Program-made: the position numbers and the translations under genes
The notes under the pieces: generated by a model
Told to the model about the DNA's origin: nothing
The model's input: only the letters and a program-made list of their open reading frames with translations
Databases searched by the model: none
Part shown: positions 23,858-34,544 of the stretch, one piece after another
Layout: every line of letters starts with the position of its first letter
Numbering within the stretch: position 1 is the stretch's first letter
Assembly (NCBI RefSeq): GCF_039555335.1
Contig: NC_092637.1
Span: 2,934,001 to 2,998,000 of the forward strand
Direction of reading: 5' to 3'
Length of the DNA stretch: 64,000 nucleotides
DNA from: Amphiura filiformis
Lineage: Eukaryota > Echinodermata > Ophiuroidea > Amphilepidida > Amphiuridae

Positions 23858-24050
23858 AGGCCCGTATGCAAGATTTAAGGAGGGACTTCCAAAAAGAGAA
23901 CATTTTTCGAATGAACAATGAGCTTGCACATATTGTTTGTAAAAAGTGCGCCAAACCCCCTTAAAAATTGCACTTGTTAAACTTTTGGAATGCCTTATGA
24001 CCAAAAAGTGGACTTTTTTGACCGGAAAATAGCAATAGTTGGATCTTCGT
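23858..24050. repeat. Partial CAGGCCCGTA-ended repeat
   Basis: Begins CAGGCCCGTATGCAAGATTT; related to 63100-63260, which has CGTACGCAGG at both ends. The right end is not clear here. Confidence 0.4.
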
Positions 24051-24869
24051 GGATTCTTTCGGGACGGGGAAGAGGTGCTGCCAGGCAGATTTGGTGTGTC
24101 TTTTTGGTATGACGTCGTGTTGCAATTTTCAGGTATTTGTAAAGATTGGGTGATTTTATTACCAAACAAAATCCTCAAAAATCTCGAAAGCTGCCTGAAA
24201 GAAATTTCCAGAATTGTGTTAATTTACTGTAAATATTTAACAGACATAATCAAAAATTTGTATATGTTGGGGTCTTTGTTTGGTCAAATTTGAAATATTT
24301 TTGAGGTATGGTTTCGAAATCCCAGCCCTACCCAAACCAAAGTCGAGAACGCCCCCCCCCCCCGTATAAATTAAACGAATAAAATAACAGTAATAACAGA
24401 CTATTCAAAAGTATTTCATTCTAGTTTTGACATAACATCACGCTTTACATAACCAAAGAAATATTTATAAGAAGTTTATGCTTTCTATATACTGTACTGT
24501 GCATAGGAATGTTTTGTAACTCCTAAATTGATTTTACCATTTTTGAAACACCAGCTCAATAAAAACGTCTAGAAAAGTCCGTACATGTCAATGAATTAAA
24601 TACTGCAAGATGGATGGTTGCATGGGTGACTGGGTTATCGTATACATGAAAATTAAAGGAAAAAAAAAATTGTTTGGAAAAGGGACAACTTTGGGAGGGT
24701 AGCAAAAGGATTCCTCTATTCACAGCTTTTTGAATTTTTCAAATCAACAAAATGTACGTCAAGTTATGCAAAAAAATGTTTTGTATTTTTGGGGGTGGGG
24801 TGGGGGAGTTATTTCTTTTGATAAAGCAATGCTTTGGCACTGAATGTATACCCTCTAGATGTCATAAAT

Positions 24870-25225
24870 AACTAAGATATTGTAGATGACTACTTATATA
24901 ATACCAATGTCACCTTTATCAGTACTTCATTAATGGTAGTAACAGATGACTACTTCAACAACACCAATCAGCATTAGATTTAGATGGCTACTTTATCAAT
25001 ACCAATATCAGCAGTAGATAGCTATTTCATTAACACCAATATCAGCATATAGCTACCGTACTTCATTAACATCAATATCAGCAACTACAACACCAAATAT
25101 CAGCAGCAGTAGATATAGCTACTTCAACAACACAAATATCAGCAGTAGATTTAGATTTAGCTACTTTATCAATCCCAATATCATCAGCAGTAGATAGCTA
25201 CTTCATCAACACCAATATCAGCATT
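24870..25225. repeat. Degenerate relic of the 34-bp minisatellite
   Basis: About ten decayed units (TACTTCATCAACACCAATATC and AGCAGTAGATAGCT variants) in the same orientation as the 14.5-kb array, downstream of kinase B and outside its introns. More diverged than the large array. Confidence 0.75.
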
Positions 25226-25399
25226 CAGGGGTAACTCAAATCCAAACATACATTATATCAGAAACTGGTTTTCGTTAAAAAAAAAGAGTATTGATTGAAT
25301 AAGTCCTTTACTAAAGATTCATCTATTTACAAAATGGCTTATCATACAATATGTACGTTACATTATGATGATCTGAACTGTTTTGCTTATTTTAATGTG

Positions 25400-26180
25400 C
25401 AGCCTGTCTGAAAAAATAATTGTGCAAGTGAAAAGCGCCCTCTTTGGCAATGACAAAATACCGTTGTGACATGATGCTTACATCAACGTCAAGGGCGCAG
25501 TCTTAACTCTCAAATGCCGTTTGTTCTGTTCAATTTGTTTGTTTTAATCTCGAGATATGTTTAGTTAACAACAAAAGGGTAAAATCACAATTGTGCCACT
25601 TTTGCTAGAGAACATCAGCGCGTGTGCATTATTTTGTCTAATTTCTCTCCCAACAAGTAATACGCGTTCATTAACCTATAAGTCTGCAATATTTGTTTGT
25701 CTTTTAACATGTTTTGAGTGACAAAGAAAACAGTATTTACAATGATAAAATCATTGACATGCACATGCATTTAATTTTACAGCAGAATGTGAAATATTTT
25801 TTTATCTTTTAATATGTTTTATTAGTGGAAAAAGAGAATCATTATACCTGTATCATGATAAAACAGTAAAAACAATTTTGTATTGTTGTGTAATTGATGC
25901 ATTCTTTTGATTTCACGAATGAACTCTTGATAAACTTGATGCTATCATTGATTTACATGTACAGCCCTCTTCCCTAGTAAAAGTGGCACAATTGTGATAT
26001 TACCCTTTCGTTGTTAACTAAACATATCTCGAGATTAAAACAAGCAAATTGAACAGAACAAACGACATTTGAGAGCTAAGACTACGTCCTTGACGTTGAT
26101 GTAAGCATCATGTCACAACGGTATTTTATAATTGCCAAAGAGGGCGCTTTTCACTTGCACAATATTTTTGAGACAGGCTG
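25400..26180. mobile_element. Long-TIR element with CAGCCTGTCT ends
   Basis: Inverted arms of about 220 bp: CAGCCTGTCTGAAAAAATAA, AAAGCGCCCTCTTTGGCAAT and TCTCGAGATATGTTTAGTTA all recur inverted at 25960-26180. About 350 bp of AT-rich non-coding centre. Possibly a Tc1/mariner derivative; not certain. Confidence 0.7.
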
Positions 26181-26655
26181 TATATGTTGTATATTATGTA
26201 TCTCGGTGTATCTGCGTGCGCTTTGAGCATATTGTGCATTATAAACTGCTCGTATTATTATTTTTTATTTGATATTTTGAAGTTTTACTCCGCGAATTGC
26301 CTTTAATAAAACCCGTCTTTGCTAAAAGTTTTGAGATTGCAAAAATTATATATTGAACCTCAACATTACCAGGAAGTCTGGTGCGTTGTGGCACGTAGGC
26401 CTACTGCATTTGTACAAAGCCTTTTGGGACAACTTGTATACGACAAAACCAATACTACGACATAGCAACGTTTCAAATCCTTTAATACCAGTAGTATTTC
26501 TCAATCAGTCAGGGTGGGCAGAGTCTGCTCCAATCTGTCTTGAAATTGCTCCATTTATTTCACCCACCCGCAAATTTTACATTAAATTGTTTACCGCTCA
26601 AACTAATCCGAACCATTTTACTGCCTCATGTTTCCTTGAAAGGAATTTTTAAGCC

Positions 26656-26809
26656 TCCAGCTAGCATACTTTCCTGCCGCTTGCCGCTGCGGCAAGCGGC
26701 AGGGCGTTTCAACCAATGACAAGCCTTTATTGTGTCCGTTTGTCTGCAATGCGCGTGCGCCACGCCGCTCAGCGGCAAGCGGCAGGGTAGTATGAAACCA
26801 GCATTACAC
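26656..26809. mobile_element. MITE rich in GCCGCTTGCCGC palindromes
   Basis: Ends CATACTTTCCTGCCGCTTGC and GCAAGCGGCAGGGTAGTATG are inverted copies. Lies 32 bp beyond the stop codon of kinase B, so it may be in that gene's 3'UTR. Confidence 0.6.
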
Positions 26810-26840
26810 GGACTGCTTTACTCAATATTCATCTCCAGTT

Positions 26841-26917
26841 CTACTTCAGGTCTATTTCTGATTCGGTCGAAGCGCTACTTCCGGTGTCATTGTTGCTGGA
26901 AATTGTGGTAGGAGATC
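26841..26917 (-). CDS. Kinase B terminal exon
   Basis: Encodes (G)SPTTISSNNDTGSSASTES to EIDLK and TAG at 26843-26841. Acceptor TTCTTGGCAG. Homologous to 14348-14424. Confidence 0.82.
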
Positions 26918-29900
26918 CTGCCAAGAAAAAATAAAATGATTAAACACATATGAGAATATTTTTTTATCCAAAATATCTAAGTTCATATTCAAATCCCGCA
27001 CTTCGGTGCGTAATGTTAAAACGAGATGGAACCTTTACTTCTAACTCATCAGTAGATGACTACTTCATCAACACCAATTTCAGCAGTAAATAAGCACTTC
27101 AGCAACCCCTCCGTTCTTAAAGTCATAATGTACGATCTTATAATATGAATTTGGTTAATTTTTTCAAACCTGATTTTTTGGCATATTTGTAATGTTTACA
27201 CATGTCACAACTTGCACCTAAATGGAATCAGCCAAATTTGTTGTGTTTGTAGGTAAACAGAGCAAAGTTCGACATAAAGTCATAATTAAAAAATATGACT
27301 TTATGTCCGCCCATAGAACTGCGTGTTAAACGACCAAAATAACAAGCAGTGTTTCTTTCACGTTACCTCGTTATTTCAGCTCAAAATGGACAGAAACCAT
27401 TCCCGATCATTATTACTAGTATTATTTCAGCATTTTGAGTATATAATGACAAATTTAAAATTTGAAGAAAATCGTACATTAAGCCTTTAACTGTAACTCC
27501 TAATTACCTTGTGGAAGTCGGGCGATCACACCATCAATAGTGGGACGATCGTGGCGGTCTATCTTCCAGCAGAGTGGGAGCAAGTCCTCCACATACCTCG
27601 GAAAAGTATGTCTAATATTACTGATTGGTTGGCCCCATATACGAGCTCCTCTGACATCCTGGTGGGCTGTTGGCATCTCTTGGGTTGTGATTTCCCATAT
27701 CAAAACACCGAAGGCATATATATCAGACGCAGTAGAGAATTTGGATGACATGAGTAGCTCTGGGGCCATCCAAGCTTCAGTACCTTTGCGGGAACAAGTG
27801 CCTGATAAATGAAAATGACAATAAGGAAACAAAAAAATGATAAAGCCGTAAACCAATGAAGAAAGGAAAGAGAGAAAGAAGGAAAAAAGATAAAGGCAGA
27901 AAGGGAGAAAGGCAGAAAAGGAAGTGGCAGAATGGAAGTGGTAGAGAAAGTAAATTGATTGATGTGATCGAGTCAGTGATTGAGTGAGGAAGGGCATTAT
28001 TACATGAGCGAGTGAGTGAATGAAGACAATGATCAATTGAGTGGGTTGTTTGATTATTATTATGAACAAATAGGAAGAAATTAAATCAAAAAGGATTAAA
28101 AAAATGAAAGAAAGGAAGACAGATAAAGGGAAAGCATCATACAAATGTCATATGAATGACACGAAATGGTAGAAATTGATTGATTGATATGACCGAGTCA
28201 GTGATTGAGGGAGTGAGCGAGCGAGTGAATGATCAATTAATTGTTCATCACTTACCAGTAGTATGGTCCGTTTCTTCTGCGATTCCAAAATCACATAATT
28301 TCACCAAATCTCCAGCAAACAGCAGGCAATTATCAGCTTTGATGTCACGATGAACAACAGGCTTCCAAGTACCATTTGCATTGGGTAATCCGGCATGCAG
28401 ATATTTGATGGCTGATGCGCATTCCGTTATCCACTTTTCCTGAAGTGCCTCACTGACGCCACCTCTATTTCTGTTCAGACGTGCCCGGAGTGATTCATCA
28501 GCCAACTCGGTAACTATCACGGAAATCATGCCTTCATGGATGTAATCAATAAACCTTACAATGTGTGGATGGTGAGCTGTCTTCAAGATGTGGATCTCCT
28601 TCGCGTTCATTATGCGCAAATTCTTAGCGGCAGCTAAAACGTGACCCTTGTAAGACCCCTGTTTGAAAGTGACGCGGAAAACGGTACCGAATTTACCGCT
28701 GCCGATCGGAGGATTGTGAGTTATCATATCAGAATACTTCAGGTGGTCGGTACTTTGATAACTTGTCTCTGCCGTCAAATGGGTCGTAATCATAGGTTGT
28801 TGCCCCGACGGCGGTTTCTCATTGACTTCAAAGGCGGTCGGATCGCTTTGCTGAGGAACGTGCCTCAGCAGTTGTAGCTCTTCCAACAATTTGTCTTTTG
28901 CCAGATCTACGGCTTCATCTTTAGGTCCAAAGTGACGAACATTAACGCTGGTCCCCGTTGCAGTATCTTTGATTTTGACGTCCGTTTTAATTGGCTCTTG
29001 AAGACTGTGGAATCGGATTTTCGTTTGGTACTGAAATTGTCGTCCTTTGTGAGTGATCTGTAATGAAAATGATAATTGTAATGAGAGTTTTTACTTTTTT
29101 GAAGACGTTTTTTAAACTTCTTGTGAATCAATTCAAAACGGTGCAGGTGTTTGTGTCCGTGACTTCTCTCTAGTCCGAAGGGTCGCTAGTTCGAAGGTTC
29201 TCTAGTCCGAAGGGTCGCAAGTCCGAAAACCAAATTAAGTTCGCTAATCCGAAGGTTCTCTAGTCCGAATATAGAATAAGGGTTAGTGATAGGGTTTAGG
29301 ATAGGGTTTGGGTTAGGGTTAGCGAGCCTTATTCTATAGGACTAGAGAATCTTATTTATTATTCGGACTAGCGAACCCTCGGACTATAGATAACCCGATA
29401 TTCGGACTAGCGAACCTTTTTCAGAATTCGAACTAGCGAATGGTAAATTACGTGTTCGGACTAGCGAACCTTCGGACTATGGAGCATTCGGAATAGGGAA
29501 CCTTTGGACTAGAGAGTTGTCACCGTTTGTGTCACCCTGCACCTTGCATAAGATATTTTTGACTCATGTTATCATCATCAACAGCGTACTTCGCACTTCT
29601 CTTTGAGAAATGTTTTGGATGCCTGAGACGTTCTAAACGGTAATGATTTCCACATCGTAAATATTGGTTGGTTACAGATATTTGTCAATTAAAAGAAAAG
29701 TAAAACTGAAAAAGTTAAACAAATCGTTCTTGTCCATTAATAGACATATTACGTGCTTATTAACATTTTTTATGGTATTTCATTAAGGGATCCAAAATGA
29801 GCGTTTATTGCGTTTCGACAGTATTTTTTGTGGGACATGAGAGCACCCCAGACCTATCGAATTGCATTCTGAATACGAAGCATGTCTTTCTGATATCAAA

Positions 29901-30521
29901 TAATTTTCATTTTATAAAAATCACAACATAATACAAATTTTATGACAAATTATAAAATTTGATATTTTTCAAATTTTTGATATATAACAGTCCTCGAAGT
30001 AAATTATATAAATCTAATGATATATTCTTAAAGTGTATGTAGCAGGAGGAAAAGCCGACGGTCAATTGAAAATTTTGACCTTTCATATTGAAGATATGGA
30101 TTTTTTCCCAAAAAGACCTAATTTTTGTTTGTGTTTTGGAAAAAAAATCCATATCTTCAATACGAAAGGTCAAAATTTTCAATTGATCGTCGGCTTTTCA
30201 TCCCACCTACATACACTTTAAGTATAAATCATCAGATTTATAAAGTTTACTTCAAGTACTGTTAAATATCAAAAATATCAATTTTACTGATTTGCCATAA
30301 AATGTGTATTAAATTGCGAATTTCAAAAAATTATTTGATATCAGAATGACATTCTTCATATTCAGAATGCAATTCGATATGTCTGATGTGCTCTAATGTC
30401 CCAAAATAAATACTGTCCAAACGTTCATACCCCAGCCCTTAACAGTAAAGCACTTAAAACTTACATGAACTGGTGGATCGAATCCCGTAGTAGCACCTTT
30501 GAGAAGATTCATGAAATCCAT
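26841..30521 (-). CDS. TKL-type protein kinase, copy B, with N-terminal domain shared with the caspase
   Basis: Four exons on the minus strand (30521-30465, 29057-28256, 27801-27508, 26917-26841) join in phases 0, 1 and 1 to 409 residues. Residues 20-88 form a small domain, predicted beta-rich with a C-terminal amphipathic helix, which aligns without gaps with the first recognised caspase exon (46398-46614). A polar linker (about 89-124) leads to a complete kinase domain: IGSGKFG from 137, Lys164, HRDIKADN with Asp257, DFG at 275, GTEAWMAPELL. The tail ends ESEIDLK. The TKL assignment rests on the WMAPELL/SDIYAFGVLIWE pattern. The gene is a tandem duplicate of kinase A and appears to keep the ancestral architecture. 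Intron 2 contains a tandem duplication of about 220 bp, and intron 3 a piggyBac-type MITE that kinase A lacks. Confidence 0.9.
27047..27110. repeat. Two-unit relic of the minisatellite in the kinase B intron
   Basis: TCAGTAGATGACTACTTCAT and CATCAACACCAATTTCAGCA followed by AGTAAATAAGCACTTC match the 3' edge of the large array in kinase A (18740-18800), at the equivalent intron position. Confidence 0.8.
27121..27486. mobile_element. piggyBac-type MITE in the kinase B intron, with empty site in kinase A
   Basis: Ends AGTCATAATGTACGATC and GATTTTCTTC-side GATCGTACAT-type inverted repeats (right end ATCGTACATTAAGCCT), flanked by TTAA at 27117-27120 and 27487-27490. Kinase A at the same place reads GTTCTTAACTGTAACTCC with a single TTAA, an apparent empty site. 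Diverged relatives are at 41890-42130 and 60785-60985. Confidence 0.8.
27508..27801 (-). CDS. Kinase B exon 3: activation loop and C-lobe
   Basis: Begins with the split Gly codon and TCSRKGTEAWMAPELL; ends RLPQG with donor GTAATT. Protein-identical to kinase A exon 2 over the last 86 codons. The open frame continues into the intron at its 5' side, but the acceptor CAG at 27804-27802 is conserved with copy A. Confidence 0.9.
27806..28250. repeat. Tandem duplication in kinase B intron 2
   Basis: GATTGATGTGATCGAGTCAG (27957) recurs as GATTGATATGACCGAGTCAG (28180), with similar purine-rich sequence before each. Kinase A has a single unit in its shorter intron (19131-19348). Confidence 0.6.
28256..29057 (-). 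CDS. Kinase B exon 2: shared domain, linker and kinase N-lobe
   Basis: Acceptor TTTTCATTACAG; begins ITHKGRQFQYQTK. The shared domain includes GTSVNVRHF and DLAKDKLLEELQLL. The exon ends at HTTG with donor GTAAG at 28255-28251. Phase 0 to phase 1. The domain and the kinase N-lobe are in one exon. Confidence 0.9.
29157..29523. mobile_element. TIR element with CGGACTAG repeats and telomere-like core
   Basis: Ends GTGACTTCTCTCTAGTCC and GGACTAGAGAGTTGTCAC are inverted. The interior has at least ten TTCGGACTAGCGAACC-type motifs, CGAAGG-oriented in the left half and inverted in the right, around a degenerate TTAGGG block at 29278-29325. Confidence 0.65.
29787..30440. mobile_element. Palindromic MITE in kinase B intron 1
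   Basis: Long inverted arms: GACAGTATTTTTTGTGGGAC and TATCGAATTGCATTCTGAAT on the left, mirrored at 30320-30430. An inner palindrome (30040-30200) is built of TCAATTGAAAATTTTGACCT and its inverse. It ends only 25 bp from exon 1 of kinase B. Confidence 0.7.
30465..30521 (-). CDS. Kinase B exon 1
   Basis: Encodes MDFMNLLKGATTGFDPPVH, donor CAT|GTAAGT, phase 0. Supported by alignment of its start and 5' flank with kinase A exon 1 (GAATGGAT and the upstream TATA-like motif). Confidence 0.75.
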
Positions 30522-30934
30522 TCTACTGTCGGATTACTTTACTGGGGATATAAAAAAACACATATTAATATACCGCAATTAAATAAGATTTAAAATCGTC
30601 TTTGCAGAAAGACGATGACCACTATATGGCATAAGACACACCTTAAAAAACATTTTAGAGCATTATATTTGTCAGGGACGGGGCTCTATAATATTCAACA
30701 CAGGCGCAGAACACTAAGCAACCTACATCGAATAACCATCGCTCCACGAGTTTGGTACAGATATAGACGACACAGGAGAATTTCAAGCTAGTTCAATTTA
30801 GTTTTTTCATAATAGAGATTGACACTGTGGGCTCAAAACTCTTACTGCCATGCACCATTATAATAACAGTCGAACACATTGATTAAAATTAGTAAGCTAA
30901 TAGGCCTACCGTATCTAATTTACTGGTGAGTATT

Positions 30935-31410
30935 GTACTAATCTACCAAAAAAACGTTGACAACGTAAAGAAATCAGCAAGTTTAAAAAAACCCACCTCG
31001 GCTCACTTTTTGAAACTTGGTCCCATTTGTAAAAGGTACTGATTTAAACTTTATCATATTTATATAAATTTAAAACATTTCCAGAAGTGTTATGTATCTT
31101 TAATGTGCAGATGCGATATTAATTTGTAAGCTTTCTGGAACGACCTGAAAGGTTATTATCTTGTTCTTGCACGGTAAGCCAATATCCTATTGTGTTTTGT
31201 TTTATAATAATCATGATTAATGATTGAATTAAACAAATAACACGTAGGCTTGTAATCTTGTTGGAAACGCTGTGTTCTGTTGAAATAAAATAAAAACACT
31301 GATTTGCTGTTGGTGTTTAAAATGGGACCAAGTTTCAAAAAGTGAGCCGAGGTGGGTTTTTTAAACTTGCTGATTTCTTTACGTTGTCAACGTTTTTTGG
31401 TAGATTTCTT
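30935..31410. mobile_element. Element with inverted arms of about 90 bp
   Basis: AACGTTGACAACGTAAAGAA, CCCACCTCGGCTCACTTTTT and GAAACTTGGTCCCAT at 30945-31025 recur inverted at 31318-31405 with hardly any mismatches, around about 290 bp of AT-rich DNA. The high arm identity suggests recent origin. Confidence 0.7.
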
Positions 31411-31849
31411 TTCTTTTTATGAATGTAGCCAAGCAGCTCCAAGCTTGGAAAGTCATCAGGTTAGGATGTGCTCCATAAAACAAATAAAACGAAAAATAGA
31501 TGTTTGAAGTTGCAATTCTGGATTCATGACAATAAATAATTAAACCAAACTTTATCAGTCGTTTATTTTTAAAACTTGCTTGTCACACGTGATTGTAATG
31601 TTAAGAGGCGTACACAATGATCAATATACATTTTAATATATTTTAATTATTCAAGGCAACGTAACTATGTAAAGAAAATGTAAATATGAACAACACACAC
31701 CCAATGTTGACAATGCCAGAGAGACACAGAGAGTAAGTCCGATTTAGGCCTACTTCAAGTCGGAACTGGTAAATGCGCATTATATTTAAGCCTATACTAC
31801 GGAAGCGTCTAAATGCCCCGAGTAGACAATATAATCGTGTTTTAATGTT

Positions 31850-32330
31850 TGTGGTTCTTTGTAGCCCTGCGGGGCAACCTAGTTCGATATTCCTATTAAG
31901 CGGCGGTTGTCGGCGATCTTTCGTGGTTTGTGGTTTTCATCAAGCCCTGCCCTCTATCGGGAGCTAATTTATAGTTTAAGCTTGTTGGTATCCATATTTC
32001 GTGGTTTCTGGTTCTTTGTAGCCATGTGGGGCAATCTAGTTACATATCCAAATTTCGCTGTTTGTGGTTCTTTATAGCCCTGCGGGGCAATCTAGTTGGA
32101 TATCAATATTGAGCTGCAGTTGTTGTTGATCTTTCGCGGTTTGTGGTCTTAATTTGTTGGATATCCATATTTCGCGGTTTGTGGTTCTTTATAATCTGGC
32201 TTGTTGGATATCCATATTTCATGGCTTGTGGTTCTTTGAAGCCCTGTGGGGCAATAGTTGCATATCGAAATTCCGCGGTTTGAGGTTCTTTATAGCCCTG
32301 CGGGCAATCTAGTTGGATATCAATACATAC
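31850..32330. repeat. Tandem repeat, unit about 55-65 bp (first block)
   Basis: Repeats of TTTCGCGGTTTGTGGTTCTT followed by ATAGCCCTGCGGGGCAATCT and AGTTGGATATCC. The same repeat resumes at 33185-33610 on the other side of the duplicated kinase flank. Confidence 0.75.
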
Positions 32331-33178
32331 TGCAGTTACTGTCCGTTTTCCTATACACAATACACAGTGCTCTCACCATTGACGCGTGACCCCTACAAAT
32401 GATGTATGTTGGGAGAATGGACACTTGCCTAGTTAACATCACTGTGTGAAAAATAACCAGCCAATATTTTATTTATTCTCCAAAACTTCTAGCAAATATA
32501 TTTCTCTAACATGACCTAAAATTACAGCTAGGTTAGATGTTCAGAAATGGTCGTACTTTTGTAAAATATGAGTGAGGGCAAGGCATAGCTAGCCAACTCC
32601 CCGTGTTATTTGAATGGAGATTTGACCGAAAATATTGGTATCGGACCGCTCACTTCTGAAGGATGCCACAAAAAACCGGTAAAAGCTACATTTAAATTAT
32701 TCTAAATAGGTTCTAGAAAATAAAGTTTTGTAACATGTCCTAAATTTTTAGCTAATTTAGGTGTTTGGAGAGGGTCGTACTTTTGTGTTTTAGGAAGGAC
32801 ATGTAAACGACAGATAACACCAAAAATATGAAGAAATTATTTCTAAACCGTGTTAAGTCAAAAATCATTATGTTGCTCATTTTCAAGAATGCTGGTTTAC
32901 AAAAAGCACGACATTGTCTGATTTCGTGAACAAAGCCACACATAACATTGTTTCCTTTCGTTTCCTTTATAATCGGTTACCCAACTGAAGCTATGAATAC
33001 CAGTTTTATTGCGATATCGCACATGAAAACAGTCACTTGTGCACAACCAGAGAAGATCCGATTTAATCAGTTGAGCTGTTTCAATGAGTGTTATCTTGGT
33101 TTAATAGCTTTTAATGGGGTTAAGTCCTGCAAAGGTCGAGATGAATTCTACTGTAGACATGACTGCATCATGATTGAG
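32331..33178. other. Upstream arm of the kinase segmental duplication (copy B)
   Basis: Aligns with 20279-21484 (see there). Sits between the two halves of the 55-65-bp tandem repeat. No exon recognised. Confidence 0.6.
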
Positions 33179-33184
33179 CGGCAG

Positions 33185-33610
33185 TTGTTGTTGATCTTTC
33201 GCGGTTTGTGGTCTTAATTTGTTGGATATCCATATTTCGCGGTTTGTGGTTCTTTATAATCGATAGGCCTGTGGGAAATCTGGTTGGATATCCAAATTGC
33301 GCAGTTTGTGGTTCTTTGTAGCCCTGCGGGGAATCTAGTTGGATATCCCTATTAAGCGGCGGTTGTCGGCGATCTTTCGCGGTTTGTGATTTTAATTTCC
33401 CTTATCAAGCCCTGCCCTCTATCGGGAGCTAATTTATAGTTTAAGCTTGTTGGATATCCATATTTCGTGGTGTGTGATTCTTTATAGCCCTGCAGGGCAA
33501 TCTAGTAGGCCTATATATCCAAATTTCGCGGTTTGTGGTTCTTAATAGCCCTGTGGGGAAATCTAGTTGGATAACAATATTCAGCGGCAGTTGTTGGCGA
33601 TCTTTCGCTG
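33185..33610. repeat. Tandem repeat, unit about 55-65 bp (second block)
   Basis: Same unit as 31850-32330 (TTTCGCGGTTTGTG, GCCCTGCGGGG, CTAGTTGGATATCC). Confidence 0.7.
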
Positions 33611-33619
33611 TTTGTGATT

Positions 33620-34544
33620 TTAATTTGTGACAATTTATAATATTTATTCCAAATATAATTTCAGTCTGAGCTGTGAACAGAGCCACTGATAAATGTGTTT
33701 TAAATGACGAAGATATCATGATATCAGGCATGGTGAAAGCATCTGGATGGTGAAAGTAGGCCCTAGGCCTAGCCCTAAATGTGAATAAAAAATCAAACAT
33801 GTTTGTTTGATGAAACAAAATATAATATCACAATAGCAATGGATGTTCGAAATGGTGTTATTCTTGATTTATGACAATAAATTGGTTAATAAAACATTTA
33901 AAAAAAAAGGTGGTGGGAAGTTTCGAACTTGGGCAAAACTTCATAAGTGGATTAGAAGTCCATGGCCTTAACCACTTCGCCACGGGGACGTCACTCCCGA
34001 TATAACGACGTGTGAAAGTGGAGTATTTATTAATATGAATGTATGCTGTGGTCCGGAAAGAATAAAAGAATTGTGAAAAACTTAATTTTTTGGCGAATGG
34101 GATCCAGAATTTGTATGTAGAGTATCCAGGAAAATGCTAGGGTATATTTTGAAAGTGAATCTCAAAAAGTAGTGCGACAGTGACAGCCATGTATGGCTGT
34201 AGCAGTGACGAAAGATTCTGGATATCAGTATGATTAGCTATGATTTTACACTAATTTTGGCTACGAAATACCGCGTGAAATAATACAAGAATGTTTGTTT
34301 ATTATCAAACAATCGAATTGACTGTAAGATTGGTGTAACTTTTGAATTAATGAGTTATTAAAATATTACACTTTGGACAGTAAATAAGATTTAGCATGGT
34401 TTTAGATATATGTTGTACCCAGCGAAAAATATCACAGAACAATAGCGTTTTGTTTCGTGTAAATATAGTCCGCGGTGCATCTGTTTATTCTTCTTTATCA
34501 GTCGTTTTTTTAAAACTTGCTGGTCATGCTACCGCTTGACTCTA
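33620..34544. other. AT-rich stretch without recognised genes
   Basis: Only the tRNA-like sequence was recognised. Short shared fragments with 31500-31620 (TTTATCAGTCGTTT, AAAACTTGCT) suggest another old duplication. Confidence 0.5.
33909..33990 (-). pseudogene. tRNA-like sequence (Ser-type long variable arm), probably a pseudogene or SINE head
   Basis: The minus strand reads CCGTGGCGAAGTGGTTAAGG (D-arm/A-box), ATGGACTTCTAATCCACT (anticodon arm, TCT at the anticodon), a long variable region and AAGTTCGAAACTT (T arm). The acceptor ends do not pair, and a Ser-like body with an Arg anticodon argues against function. Confidence 0.5.

Larger units (their letters stand above)
21485..24869. other. 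Repeat-derived spacer between the kinase genes
   Basis: No supported gene. Contains a dispersed repeat at 21840-22020 (relative of 53870-53970), a partial GGGGCTGTGCAATAAT-family copy at 23020-23140, the MITE at 23237-23588 and a CAGGCCCGTA element near 23858. The 22200-22900 stretch has no recognisable feature. Confidence 0.55.

Noticed and set aside
26353-26652. 99-codon plus-strand frame
   Set aside because: No domain, no splice partners, and it lies among repeats downstream of kinase B.
27508-28144. Long open frame extending kinase B exon 3 upstream
   Set aside because: The extra part is low-complexity intron sequence. The acceptor at 27802-27804 is conserved with kinase A, and the joined frame fits exon 2.
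32752-33217. Short frames in the kinase upstream duplication
   Set aside because: They are not conserved as frames between the two duplicated flanks.
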